Of a stretch of 64,000 nucleotides of DNA, positions 52,589 to 61,491 are shown piece after piece. The first letter of the stretch is position 1. Each line of letters opens with the position of its first letter. The notes below the pieces were generated by a model, which saw only the letters and a list, made by a program, of their open reading frames with translations, did no database searches and was not told where the DNA came from. The stretch comes from Burkholderia sp. NRF60-BP8. Its GTDB lineage: Bacteria > Pseudomonadota > Gammaproteobacteria > Burkholderiales > Burkholderiaceae. Where the stretch lies: positions 1,612,001-1,676,000 of the forward strand of contig NZ_CP013373.1 of assembly GCF_001522585.2 (NCBI RefSeq). Direction: 5' to 3'. The translations under genes and the position numbers were made by a program.

Positions 52589-53560
52589 TCATGCGCCGGC
52601 CGTCTTGCCGCGCTGCTTGTGTTCGTACATCCGGCGATCGGCCGATGCGAGCAGGTCGGCGACGGTGCGATGGCGTGCGGGATCGTACGCAACGTGTCCG
52701 ACGCTGAAACGGATCGCGTAGCCGCGAGCATCGGCGGCATTGCGCTGCGCGAGCGCCTGCGTCACGCGTTCGACGGGCTCGGCGACGTCGGCCGGATCGG
52801 TGGCGCTCAACAGCGCGACGAACTCGTCGCCGCCGAGTCGCGCGATGACGTCGCTGTCGCGCAGCGCGTCCGTCAACGTTTCGGCGAACGCCTTCAGCGC
52901 GCGATCGCCTTCGGCATGGCCGAAGCGATCGTTGATCGCCTTGAAATCGTTCAGGTCGAAGAACAGCAGCACGGCGTGACGGCCGACGCGATCGCACAGG
53001 CTCAGCACATGGCGGGCGAGAATCTCGAAGCCGCGCCGGTTCGTCAACTGGGTGAGCTCGTCGGTGGTCGCGAAATGCAGTGCGGCGATCTCGCGCTCGG
53101 TCATGTGGGCGAGGTCGCCGAGGAGTGCGAGTTCGTCGGGTTCGAGCGAGCGGGGCCGCGTGTCGATCAGGCATAGCGTGCCGATGGGGGCGCCGTTCGG
53201 TGCGGTGAGCGGCCGGCCCGCGTAGAAGCGGATGCCGGGCATGCCGGTGACGAGGGGGTTGTCGTGGAAGCGATCGTCGTTCAGTGCATCCTGGATCACC
53301 ATCGTATCGCCCGCGAGCAGCGCATGCGCGCAGAACGACACGTCGCGCGGCGTCTGCGTGGCGTCGAGTCCCGCATGACTCTTGAACCACTGGCGATTCT
53401 CGTCGACGAGGCTGACGAGGGCGATCGGTACGTCGAACAGCCGTCGCGCGAGACGCGTCAGGCGGTCGAAGCGTTCTTCGGGCGGTGTATCGAGGATCGA
53501 GAGCGAACGAAGCGTATCGAGCCGGGCCGCCTCGTCGGTCGGTTTCGGTGCGATTTGCAT
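52589..53560 (-). CDS. GAF-GGDEF diguanylate cyclase
   Basis: A 323-residue enzyme that makes cyclic di-GMP. Residues about 1-150 form a GAF sensor domain (LDTLRSLSILDTPPEERFD, then FKSHAGLDATQTPRDVSFCAHAL). Residues about 160-320 are a GGDEF domain with an intact active site (GGDEF at 243-247) and an intact inhibitory RxxD (RDSD, 234-237) five residues before it, so product inhibition is expected. No membrane segment; it is a soluble signalling enzyme. Signal for GAF unknown. Confidence 0.93.
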   Translation of the reverse strand: MQIAPKPTDEAARLDTLRSLSILDTPPEERFDRLTRLARRLFDVPIALVSLVDENRQWFKSHAGLDATQTPRDVSFCAHALLAGDTMVIQDALNDDRFHDNPLVTGMPGIRFYAGRPLTAPNGAPIGTLCLIDTRPRSLEPDELALLGDLAHMTEREIAALHFATTDELTQLTNRRGFEILARHVLSLCDRVGRHAVLLFFDLNDFKAINDRFGHAEGDRALKAFAETLTDALRDSDVIARLGGDEFVALLSATDPADVAEPVERVTQALAQRNAADARGYAIRFSVGHVAYDPARHRTVADLLASADRRMYEHKQRGKTAGA

Positions 53561-53824
53561 GGGCCTTGTCTCTTGTCCCGGCCGTCGGGCCGGTCATGGA
53601 TCGTACGTCGAGCAAGTATCGCGCATTCCTCGATGCATCGCCACGCTGCCCGTCTTGCGGCTGCGGCGGCCGGCCGCGTGAGTGCCGGCGAAGATGCCGT
53701 GAGAAGCGGGTGTCATCGGCCCGTGTTTCGTTCCGATACGGAGTCCCACAAGCGATACCTCAAGGTGTGCGTCGCGATGCCGTAAACAGGACGAGTCCAA
53801 TCGTTCATCGCATCCCATCGCACC

Positions 53825-54052
53825 ATGGTTCGAATTCTGTACGCGGGCTATCTCGCGTTTGCGCTGTATCTCCTTTACCCGCTGGTTCAGAACACGCTGA
53901 TGTTCAGCACCGGATGCGTGCGCAGCGTGCTGCCGATGGACGAGCACGGCTTGCCGGCGAATTCGGCGAGCGATGCGGACGGGCACGCGAACCGCTGCGT
54001 GTCGGGCGCGCATGCCGGCGCAGCGACCGGGCGGTTGCCCGAAATCCATTGA
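53825..54052 (+). CDS. Possible small membrane protein
   Basis: A 75-residue frame starting at ATG 53825 with one strong hydrophobic helix (ILYAGYLAFALYLLYPLVQ, about residues 4-22) followed by a polar Ala/Gly/His tail. No strong ribosome-binding site and no family recognised, so it may be a chance ORF. Confidence 0.4.
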   Translation: MVRILYAGYLAFALYLLYPLVQNTLMFSTGCVRSVLPMDEHGLPANSASDADGHANRCVSGAHAGAATGRLPEIH

Positions 54053-54202
54053 ACGTGGCGGCGTCGTGCGTGATGGGCGCTTCGTGAGCCGGCATGCTGG
54101 CCATCTGGCCGAATTGAACATCGCGCGATGCTCGCCGATCATCTGTCACGCGGCGGCAAAATTGCGAACGGTCGAGCGCCGGGCGAACGCGCGTGTCGCG
54201 CG

Positions 54203-54826
54203 TCAGTAGCTGGAGCGGTACGGCGTGCCCTGGTCGAAGCGGCTTTGCCAGTGCGTGAGGTAGCGCGACGCGAGTTGCGGATTGTTCCAGACCACGACGA
54301 CGTTCTCGGAATTGCGGCTGGCCGCCGACGCGCTGTAGTTGAACGAACCCGTTTCGACGTGCTCGGCGTCGATCACGAGGTACTTGTCGTGATGGATCGC
54401 ATAGGCGTCGATCGTGCGCGTCGGGATGCCCGCGTTGACGAGCAGGTTCAGCGCCTGCTTGCTGCTCTTCGCGCGGTTGCCCTTGTCGTCGACGACCACC
54501 GCGACATTCACGCCGCGGCGCTTGGCGGCAAGCAGTGCGCGCGCGACGGGCGGCGACGTGAACGAGTAGGCGGCGACCCGGATCGAGCTGCGCGCCGCCC
54601 CGATCGCTTTCAGCACGAGCGCTTCGGCGCCGCCGTCGGGCGAGAACGCCGATTCGACGACCTGCGTCGCGGGTGCTTCGTGAGTGGGGGCCGGCAACCA
54701 TCGCGACACGAGATCGATCGCTTGCTGGAGCAGCGATTCGCTTTGCGTCTTGCCGAAGGCGGCGAAGGGTGTGGCGAGCAGGGAAGCGGCGAGACAGGCG
54801 GCAGCGAGGCGATTGCGCGACAACAT
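54203..54826 (-). CDS. Exported phospholipase D-superfamily nuclease
   Basis: A 207-residue protein with a signal peptide (MLSRNRLAAACLAASLLATP, cleavage near AAFG-K) and one PLD domain. The HKD motif is complete: H146, K148 and D153 in HHDKYLVIDAE, followed by GSFNYSASAA. Size and single HKD resemble the Nuc/EndA class of dimeric endonucleases found on plasmids and in the periplasm. A nonspecific periplasmic nuclease role is likely. ATG 54826 is chosen as the start of the signal peptide. Confidence 0.85.
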   Translation of the reverse strand: MLSRNRLAAACLAASLLATPFAAFGKTQSESLLQQAIDLVSRWLPAPTHEAPATQVVESAFSPDGGAEALVLKAIGAARSSIRVAAYSFTSPPVARALLAAKRRGVNVAVVVDDKGNRAKSSKQALNLLVNAGIPTRTIDAYAIHHDKYLVIDAEHVETGSFNYSASAASRNSENVVVVWNNPQLASRYLTHWQSRFDQGTPYRSSY

Positions 54827-55175
54827 CTTGGACAGCGAATAATTTCGAGACAGCGGGCCGTGAGTGTAACGCACGCGTGGCGGCCCGGTCACGTACGGAT
54901 GCGAAGCGAGGGGCCGCGCGGTGATCGGCAGGGGCGGTGAGGGTGACGCGAAGTTGCGTTGTGCAACTCGTGTATGCGAGCGGGGCGGTCAACGGACAGT
55001 GGTCAACGGACAGCGGACAGCGCCGGCGATGGCATGCGATTGCATTCGCCGTTGCAGGATACGCGTGTGCGAACAATGCGTGCCCTCGGTCGGGCGGGCT
55101 CGCCCCCCATGCGGCCTGTCGCCGAAGCGTGCGTGCAATGGGCGCGTCTGACGGACATCCGCGCGCAATGCATCG
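54827..55175. other. 349-bp stretch without a supported gene
   Basis: Between the PLD-type nuclease and HxlR genes. It contains a short direct repeat, GGTCAACGGACAG, twice in tandem near 54988-55014. No gene or clear promoter was recognised. Confidence 0.45.
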
Positions 55176-55664
55176 TCAATCCGTGGCGGCAGACGCGTCG
55201 GCCTCGTCGGGCGCGACCCATCCTGGTCCAGGCTCGGGCTGCACGTCGTGCGCGTCGAGCGGCTCGCCACAGGCCGAGCATACGGTCACCGCGTGCATCA
55301 GCTGGCCGCAGGTCCGGTGTCGCAATTGCACCGGCGGCCCCTGGCCGTCGTCCTTCCAGCGATCGCCCCATGCCATCAGCGCGAGCAGCGCCGGGTAGAG
55401 GTCGCGGCCTTTTTCCGTCAGCCGGTATTCGAAGCGCGGCGGGCGTTCCTGATACGCGCGCTTGACGAGCACGCCTTCGTCGACGAGCCGCGCCAGCCGT
55501 TCGGCCAGCACGTGGCGCGTCAGGCCGAGCTGGGCCTGGAATGCATCGAAGCGGCGGCAGCCGAGGAAGGCGTTGCGCAGGATCAGCATGGTCCAGCGGT
55601 CGCCGAGCACGGCGAGCGTGCGCGCGACCGAACAGTTCAGCGTGCCGATGTCATCCCATTTCAT
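55176..55664 (-). CDS. HxlR-family transcriptional regulator
   Basis: A 162-residue winged-helix regulator. CSVARTLAVLGDRWTMLILRNAFLGCRRF (seen as VARTLAVLGDRWTMLILRNA) with an N-terminal Cys, then RHVLAERLARLVDEGVLVKR and EYRLTEKGRDLYPALLAL, are the HxlR domain. The C-terminal part has an HRTCG...CSACGE pattern that could bind a metal or sense redox. It is divergent from a PaaI-type thioesterase; two dyads in the shared promoter region are probable operators. Confidence 0.87.
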   Translation of the reverse strand: MKWDDIGTLNCSVARTLAVLGDRWTMLILRNAFLGCRRFDAFQAQLGLTRHVLAERLARLVDEGVLVKRAYQERPPRFEYRLTEKGRDLYPALLALMAWGDRWKDDGQGPPVQLRHRTCGQLMHAVTVCSACGEPLDAHDVQPEPGPGWVAPDEADASAATD

Positions 55665-55714
55665 CGTCGAGTCTCTTGCCTCTTGCGGCGGTCTTGCGGC
55701 GGTTCAGCGACATA

Positions 55715-55737
55715 GCGGGTTCGATTATAGAACCCGC
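55715..55737. promoter_or_regulatory. HxlR operator candidate 1
   Basis: A perfect inverted repeat of GCGGGTTC and GAACCCGC with a seven-base AT-rich centre, 51 bp upstream of the HxlR start. Confidence 0.6.
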
Positions 55738-55763
55738 CTTCGGTCGCAATGGGCGCAGCCGCG

Positions 55764-55793
55764 TTGACAACGACCGGTGTCGCTGCCAATAAT
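55764..55793 (+). promoter_or_regulatory. Sigma-70 promoter of the thioesterase gene
   Basis: TTGACA at 55764 followed after 18 bases by AATAAT. It lies about 60 bp before the ATG and its -10 box directly abuts operator candidate 2. Confidence 0.6.
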
Positions 55794-55794
55794 G

Positions 55795-55811
55795 AGTTCC
55801 AATTTAGAACT
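55795..55811. promoter_or_regulatory. HxlR operator candidate 2
   Basis: AGTTC and GAACT arms with a seven-base AT-rich centre. It shares the TTC-N7-GAA core with candidate 1 and lies at the expected transcription start of the thioesterase gene, suited to repression. Confidence 0.55.
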
Positions 55812-55851
55812 TACTCGCGCGGCGACGCGCTTTCAACCCGGAGACAACCCG

Positions 55852-56289
55852 ATGAATCCGCTTTCCCTGTCTGGCCTGGATCTGCTGCGTGCCGCCGTGT
55901 CGGGCGACGCGCCTCTTGCGTCGATTTCGGAGACGATCCCAATGCGTCCGCTCGACGTCGAGCTCGGCTACGTGAAGTTTTCGGCGCGGGCGGACGGCCG
56001 CCACCTGAATCCGCTGGGCGGCGTGCACGGCGGGTTCGCCGCGACGGTGCTCGATTCCGTCACCGGGTGCGCGGTGCATTCGATGCTCGACGCGGGCGTC
56101 GGTTACGGTACCGTCGATCTGCACGTGAAGATGCTGCGGCCCGTGCCGCGCGACGTCGACCTGATCGCGGAAGGGCGTGTGATTCACCTGTCGCGTTCGC
56201 TGGGCGTCGCGGAGGGCACGCTGAAGACGCCGGACGACAAGATCGTCGCGCATGCGTCCGCGACCTGCTTCATCCAGCGGCCGCAGTGA
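55852..56289 (+). CDS. PaaI-type hotdog thioesterase
   Basis: A 145-residue acyl-CoA thioesterase of the PaaI/YigI hotdog group. The catalytic helix region HLNPLGGVHGGFAATVLDSVTG (seen as NPLGGVHGGFAATVLDSVTG, about 48-67) carries the conserved Gly-His-Gly-Gly and Asp. ATG 55852 has GGAG upstream. It is divergent from the HxlR gene, which probably controls it. Acyl substrate unknown. Confidence 0.85.
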   Translation: MNPLSLSGLDLLRAAVSGDAPLASISETIPMRPLDVELGYVKFSARADGRHLNPLGGVHGGFAATVLDSVTGCAVHSMLDAGVGYGTVDLHVKMLRPVPRDVDLIAEGRVIHLSRSLGVAEGTLKTPDDKIVAHASATCFIQRPQ

Positions 56290-56438
56290 CGGCGGGCGGC
56301 CGCACCGTCGTCCGGGCAGCAGGCGCGTGAGCGCGCCGGGCCGCCCAAAAGCCGCTTGTAAGCGTGCGCGGCGCCCGCCTGAAGCAACCGCTTCGATGTG
56401 ATAGCGTTCCTGCTTTCCACCGACGCGACAGGAACAGC

Positions 56439-57491
56439 ATGGAATACCGCACACTCGGCGATTCGGGCATCGAGGTCAGCCTGATCGGTCTCGGCACGAT
56501 GACGTGGGGCGAGCAGAATTCGGAGCGCGACGCGCACGAGCAGATCGACTATGCGCTCGGGCAGGGCGTGACGCTGATCGACGCCGCGGAGATGTATCCG
56601 GTGCCGCCGAAGCCCGACACGCAGGGCCGCACCGAGCAATACATCGGCACCTGGATCGCGCAGCATCGCGCGCAGCGCGATCGCATCGTGCTCGCGACGA
56701 AGATCGCGGGGCCGGCGCGGCAGCCGCACAATCCGCGCCACATTCGCGGCGAGGGCAACCAGTTCGACCGCAAGAACCTGACCGAAGCGCTCGACGGCAG
56801 CCTCAAGCGCCTGCAGACCGACTACGTCGATCTCTACCAACTGCACTGGCCCGATCGCAGCACGACCACGTTCGGCCGTCCCGCGTATCCGTGGGTCGAC
56901 GACGCGTACACGGTGCCGATCGAGGAAACGCTCGGCGTGCTCGCGGAATTCGTGAAGGCCGGCAAGGTGCGCGCGATCGGCGTGTCGAACGAAACGCCGT
57001 GGGGTGTCGCGCAGTTCCTGCGCGCGGCCGAGCGGCTCGGGTTGCCGCGCATCGCGAGCATCCAGAATCCGTACAGCCTGCTGAACCGCACGTTCGAAAA
57101 CGGGCTGTCGGAATTCACGCATCGCGACGGCGTCGGCCTGCTCGCGTATTCGCCGCTCGCGTTCGGCTGGCTGTCCGGCAAGTACGAGAACGGCGCGCGT
57201 CCGGCCGGCGCGCGCATCACGCTGTTCGAACGCTTCCAGCGCTACAGCAAGCCGCAGGCCGTCGAGGCGACGTCGCGTTACGTCGCGCTCGCGCGGCGTC
57301 ACGGGCTGTCGCCCGCGCAACTGGCGCTCGCGTTCGTCAACAGCCGCCCGTTCGTGCGCAGCAATCTGGTCGGCGCGACGTCGCTCGAACAGTTGAAGGA
57401 GAACATCGGCAGCATCGACGTGACGCTGTCCGACGAGATCCTCGCCGAGATCGACGCATTGCACGAACGGCAGCCGAATCCGGCGCCGTAA
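56439..57491 (+). CDS. Aldo/keto reductase, Tas-like
   Basis: A 350-residue NADP(H)-dependent reductase. MEYRTLGDSGIEVSLIGLGTMTWGEQNSE (in parts LGDSGIEVSLIGLGTMTWG), the catalytic Asp/Tyr segment LIDAAEMYPVPP, Lys in ATKIAGPA and LYQLHWPDRSTTTFG match E. coli Tas and plant-type aldo/keto reductases of the same subgroup. ATG at 56439 follows an AGGAACA site. It follows the thioesterase gene by 149 bp. Confidence 0.92.
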   Translation: MEYRTLGDSGIEVSLIGLGTMTWGEQNSERDAHEQIDYALGQGVTLIDAAEMYPVPPKPDTQGRTEQYIGTWIAQHRAQRDRIVLATKIAGPARQPHNPRHIRGEGNQFDRKNLTEALDGSLKRLQTDYVDLYQLHWPDRSTTTFGRPAYPWVDDAYTVPIEETLGVLAEFVKAGKVRAIGVSNETPWGVAQFLRAAERLGLPRIASIQNPYSLLNRTFENGLSEFTHRDGVGLLAYSPLAFGWLSGKYENGARPAGARITLFERFQRYSKPQAVEATSRYVALARRHGLSPAQLALAFVNSRPFVRSNLVGATSLEQLKENIGSIDVTLSDEILAEIDALHERQPNPAP

Positions 57492-57568
57492 ACGGCGCGC
57501 GTCCCGCGCGGCAGCGATGCCGCGACGGGCCGTGTCGGCGGTGCATGGCTGCGCCGCCGTTTCTCGCG

Positions 57569-58855
57569 TCAGCGCATCTTCAGCCGCGTGCGCGCGACGA
57601 ACAGCGCGGCGAGGCTCAGCAGCGCGCACCCGATCAGATAGAGCGCCGGCGACAGCCGGTTGCCGGTCGCGTCGATCAGCCAGGTGATGACGAACGGCGC
57701 GAAGCCGCCGAACAGCGTGACGCCGGTGTTGTAGCTGACCGCGAGCCCGGTGGCGCGGGTTTGCGACGGGAACAGTTCGGCCATCAGCGCCGGCAGCGCG
57801 CCGCAATACATCGCCTTGAGCGCACCGATCCACACCAGTGCGGCGAGCATCGTCGCGAACGACGCGTGGCGTGTGAGCCATGCGAACGTCGGCCACACGG
57901 TCACGAGCATCAGCACGGCGGCGACCGCCATCATGCGGATCCGCCCGGTGCGGTCGGACAGATGGCCGACGACCGGCGTGACGAGCGTCAGCACGAAGCC
58001 GGTCGCGAGCGTCGCCGCGAATCCCGTCGAGGCCGGCAGCCCGAGCTGCTTGATCGCGTAGGTCGGCATGTACAGGATCATGTAGTTGATCGCGGTCGAG
58101 ATCACGAGCGCGCCGATCGACAACAGCAGCCGCAACTTCTGGTGCGCGAACAGCTCACGCACCGGCGCGTCGGAGCGCGCCTGCGTCTTGAATTCGACGC
58201 CTTCGTCGACGTAGCGGCGGATGTACAGCCCGACCGGGCCGATCGCGAGGCCGAACAGGAACGGCACGCGCCAGCCCCAGCTTTCGAGTTGCGCGGAACT
58301 CAGCGTGGCCGTCAGCAGCGCGCCGAAGCCCGACGCGAGCAACGTCGCGAGGCCTTGGCTCGCGAACTGCCAGCTCGACATGAAGCCGCGCCGCTGCGGC
58401 GCATGCTCGACGAGAAACGCGGTCGAACTCGCGAATTCCCCGCCCGCGGAAAAGCCCTGCATCAGCCGCGACAGCATGATCCCGAGCGGCGCGAGAATGC
58501 CGATCGACGCGTAGGTCGGCATCAGCGCGATCAGCAGCGTGCCGGCCATCATCATCGCGATCGACAGCAGCAGCGACGCCTTGCGGCCCGCGCGGTCCGC
58601 GTACGCGCCGAGCACGAAGCCGCCGATCGGCCGAATCAGGTAGGACAGCCCGAACGTGCCGAGCGTCAGCATCAGCGACGTCGCTTCGCTCGTGGCGGGG
58701 AAGAACAGCTTGGCGATCGTGACCGCGAAGAAGCCGTAGACGATCAGGTCGAACCATTCGAGCGCGTTGCCGATCGACGCCGCGAAGATGATGCGGCGGA
58801 TCTTCGCGGCGCTGGGGCGCGCGGCGTCCTGCGAGGTCAGGGTGGTCGTATTCAT
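57569..58855 (-). CDS. MFS transporter, metabolite:H+ symporter family
   Basis: A 428-residue inner-membrane carrier with 12 helices. IGNALEWFDLIVYGFFA and the GAYADRAGRKASLLLSI loop, plus FSAGGEFASSTAFLVEHAP, are diagnostic of the metabolite:H+ symporter (KgtP/ProP/CitA-like) group. The gene starts 34 bp after the M20 peptidase gene on the same strand, so the carrier probably imports that enzyme's substrate. Confidence 0.9.
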   Translation of the reverse strand: MNTTTLTSQDAARPSAAKIRRIIFAASIGNALEWFDLIVYGFFAVTIAKLFFPATSEATSLMLTLGTFGLSYLIRPIGGFVLGAYADRAGRKASLLLSIAMMMAGTLLIALMPTYASIGILAPLGIMLSRLMQGFSAGGEFASSTAFLVEHAPQRRGFMSSWQFASQGLATLLASGFGALLTATLSSAQLESWGWRVPFLFGLAIGPVGLYIRRYVDEGVEFKTQARSDAPVRELFAHQKLRLLLSIGALVISTAINYMILYMPTYAIKQLGLPASTGFAATLATGFVLTLVTPVVGHLSDRTGRIRMMAVAAVLMLVTVWPTFAWLTRHASFATMLAALVWIGALKAMYCGALPALMAELFPSQTRATGLAVSYNTGVTLFGGFAPFVITWLIDATGNRLSPALYLIGCALLSLAALFVARTRLKMR

Positions 58856-58889
58856 CGTGTGTGCAGTCCCGTGAAAGGGGCGAAGCGCG

Positions 58890-60311
58890 TTACAGGGCGG
58901 CGCCGGCTGCGGCGGCTGCCGCGCGGCGAACGGGCGGCGCGTCGTCGCCGAGATCCCAGAAGAGGCCGGCCATCATCTGCAGCCCCTCGCTGACGACGCT
59001 CGCGAGCAGATGCTCGTCGGGCGCGTGCTGCGAGCACGCCGGGTACGAGTGCGGCACCCACAGCGTCGGCAGCCCGAGCGTGTCGGCAAACACCTCGTTC
59101 GGCAGCGTGCCGCCGAGATTCGGCAGGATCGCGGGCTTCTTGCCGGTGGTGCGCGCGAGCGACGCGACGGCCCAGCGGACCCACGGATCGTCCGGCGGCA
59201 CGCGCGTCGCCGGTGCGCCGCGTTCGACGTCGATCTCGATGTCGGTGAAGCCGTGCGCATCGAGATGCGCGCGCAGATGCGCATGCAGCGCTTCCCAGTC
59301 GGTGCCGACGACGAAGCGCAACTGGCAGTGCGCATACGCGGCGGGCGGGATCGCGTTGACGGGATGCTCCGGGTTGCCGGCCTTGAACGCGAGAATCTCG
59401 AACGTGTTCCAGCCGAATACGCGCTCGGCGGCGGACAGGCCGGGCTCGCCCCAGTCGGCGTCGAGCGCCGGGTCGCCGGGGCCGCCGCCGACGGTGAGAT
59501 CGGCGAGCGCGTCGCGCACGGCAGCCGGGATCGGCGGCGGGCGCAGCCCCGCGACGCGAATCGCGCCGCGCGCGTCGACGAGGCTCGCGAGCGCATGCGC
59601 GAGCACGATCGCCGGATTGCGCAGCAGTCCGCCCCAGTTGCCGGAGTGATGCGCGCCGTCGCGGGCGCGCAGGCTCAGCTTGAAGTTGACCGCGCCGCGC
59701 GAGCCGAGGAATACCGTCGGGCGCGCGGCGGCGATGCGCGGGCCGTCGGACGCGATCAGCACGTCGGCCGCGAGCGCGTCGCGCTCCCGGCGGCACAGCA
59801 CGTCGAGGCCAGGCGACCCGGTTTCCTCGCCCATCTCGATCAGCAGCTTCGCGTTGAAGCCGAGCCGGCCGCCGCGCGCATCGAGCACGCTCGCCAGCGC
59901 GGCCAGGTTGATCGAGTGCTGCCCCTTGTTGTCGGCGCTGCCGCGGCCGTACCAGCGGTCGCCGTCGGCCGTCAGCGTCCACGGCGACAGCGGCGCGCGC
60001 CACTGCGCGTCGTAGCCGCGCACGACGTCGCCGTGGCCGTAGATCAGCACGGTCGGCAGCGCGTCGTCTTCGTGGCGCGACGCGAGCAGGAACGGGCCGC
60101 CGCCGTCGACCGGGTTGTCGACGATTCGCGACGTGAAACCGAGGCGGGCGGCCTCGGGCGCGATCTCGTCGGTCAGGTAGGCGCGCAGCGCGGCGCCGCT
60201 GCCGCTTTCCTGGCTTTCGGTGCGCAGGCCGACGCGGCGGCTCAGGGTCGTGAAGAATGCACCGGATTCGAACTGGTTCAGTGCGTGCTGGATGGCGGCG
60301 GTACGGCTCAA
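58890..60311 (-). CDS. M20-family metallopeptidase (carboxypeptidase/amidohydrolase)
   Basis: A 473-residue zinc peptidase. Zinc and catalytic residues are recognisable: YGHGDVV (first His and catalytic Asp), GRGSADNKG (bridging Asp), EMGEETGS (catalytic Glu pair), a SDGP Asp, and CSQHAPDEHLL (final His). It probably hydrolyses a dipeptide or an N-acyl or N-carbamoyl amino acid. It is the first gene of a peptidase-transporter operon with a divergent LysR gene 162 bp away. Confidence 0.9.
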   Translation of the reverse strand: MSRTAAIQHALNQFESGAFFTTLSRRVGLRTESQESGSGAALRAYLTDEIAPEAARLGFTSRIVDNPVDGGGPFLLASRHEDDALPTVLIYGHGDVVRGYDAQWRAPLSPWTLTADGDRWYGRGSADNKGQHSINLAALASVLDARGGRLGFNAKLLIEMGEETGSPGLDVLCRRERDALAADVLIASDGPRIAAARPTVFLGSRGAVNFKLSLRARDGAHHSGNWGGLLRNPAIVLAHALASLVDARGAIRVAGLRPPPIPAAVRDALADLTVGGGPGDPALDADWGEPGLSAAERVFGWNTFEILAFKAGNPEHPVNAIPPAAYAHCQLRFVVGTDWEALHAHLRAHLDAHGFTDIEIDVERGAPATRVPPDDPWVRWAVASLARTTGKKPAILPNLGGTLPNEVFADTLGLPTLWVPHSYPACSQHAPDEHLLASVVSEGLQMMAGLFWDLGDDAPPVRRAAAAAAGAAL

Positions 60312-60404
60312 ATCGTGTCTCCTCCGAGGGTTCGCTGCGCGCGGGCCGTGCTCGCAACGTGAAGTGCGATCGATTCTAGAAAGCCGGTTTTTTTGTCACA
60401 ATGA

Positions 60405-60440
60405 TCGAATTTCGAACCTTTCTTTGCCGAAAAGGCAAAG
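60405..60440. promoter_or_regulatory. Dyads in the LysR/M20 promoter region
   Basis: Two dyads sit between the divergent genes: TCGAATTTCGA at 60405-60415 and CTTTGCC/GGCAAAG with a five-base loop at 60422-60440, the latter 34 bp before the LysR ATG. Either could be the LysR recognition or activation site. Confidence 0.45.
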
Positions 60441-60473
60441 CAGCGCGACCGGATGCGGCGCGGAGACAGAACG

Positions 60474-61427
60474 ATGGCGGCTTTCCTGCATGGTCTGGCG
60501 TTGCGATATTTCGTCGAGGTGGCGCGTACCGGCTCGATCAGCGACGCGTCCGCGCGGCTGCACGTGGCCGTGTCGGCGATCAGCCGTCAGATCGCGAAGC
60601 TGGAGAGCGAGCTCGGCGCGCCGCTGTTCGAGCGGCGACCGCGCGGGATGGCGCTGTCGGAGGCCGGCGAGCGGCTGCTGGCGTTCGCGCAGCGCAGCCT
60701 GCTGGAGGCCGAGCACGTGATGAAGGACATCGGCGGGCTCGACGCGCTGCACGGCAGCCTGCTGAAGATCGCGTGCTCGGAGGGGTTCGCGATCGATTTC
60801 CTGCCCGGCGTGCTCGCGAGCTTCAAGGCGCGCCACCCGGGCGTCGATTTCATCGTGTGGGTCGTGTCGCCGGCGGACGCGACCCGGCGCGTGCGCGACG
60901 GCGATGCGGACATCGCATTGACCTTCAGCCTCGCGCCGGAGAAGGGCGTGCGCGTCGACCACACCGAGCGCGCGCCGGTCTTTGCGCTGGTCCGGCACGA
61001 TCATCCGCTCGCGGCGCGCGAGGCGGTGTCGCTCGCCGACGTCGCGCGGCACGCGCACGTGCTGCCCGAGGCCGGCACGACGGTGCGCCAGTTGATCGAC
61101 ATCGCGTGCGCGCTCGACGGGTTGCTGCTCGAGCCCGAACTGACGAGCAACAACACCGCGGCGATGTACGGCTACGCGCGGCGCACGGGCGCGGTGATGT
61201 TCACCGGGCTGTTGTCGGTGCGCGATCGCTCCGAGGCGGACGGCTTCGTCGTCGTGCCCGTGACGAACCCGCAATTGCGCGAACGCAGCATCCAGGTGCA
61301 GACGATGGCGGGGCGCGATCTGCCCGCGTCGGTGCGCGCGTTCCGCGACCATCTGATCGACGCGATGCAGGCCGCCTCGCCGCCGCCGACCGCCGCGCGA
61401 GGCTCGGGACGCCGGCCCGTGAGATAA
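60474..61427 (+). CDS. LysR-family transcriptional regulator
   Basis: A 317-residue LysR regulator: N-terminal winged HTH (LRYFVEVARTGSISDASARL, then HVAVSAISRQIAKLESELGA), a linker helix and a periplasmic-binding-protein-like effector domain. The second half lacks anything unusual. ATG 60474 has GGAG eight bases upstream. It is divergent from the M20 peptidase gene and probably controls the peptidase-transporter operon in response to its substrate. Confidence 0.92.
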   Translation: MAAFLHGLALRYFVEVARTGSISDASARLHVAVSAISRQIAKLESELGAPLFERRPRGMALSEAGERLLAFAQRSLLEAEHVMKDIGGLDALHGSLLKIACSEGFAIDFLPGVLASFKARHPGVDFIVWVVSPADATRRVRDGDADIALTFSLAPEKGVRVDHTERAPVFALVRHDHPLAAREAVSLADVARHAHVLPEAGTTVRQLIDIACALDGLLLEPELTSNNTAAMYGYARRTGAVMFTGLLSVRDRSEADGFVVVPVTNPQLRERSIQVQTMAGRDLPASVRAFRDHLIDAMQAASPPPTAARGSGRRPVR

Positions 61428-61491
61428 TCGTCAATCCGCCTTCCGTGCCCGTGCGGCTCCCCGAGCCGTATCGCCCCTGTTCGACGCCAAA

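Noticed and set aside
56504..58993. An 829-codon + strand frame across the Tas-like and MHS genes.
   Set aside because: It runs out of frame with one gene and antisense to another, with shadow-type composition.
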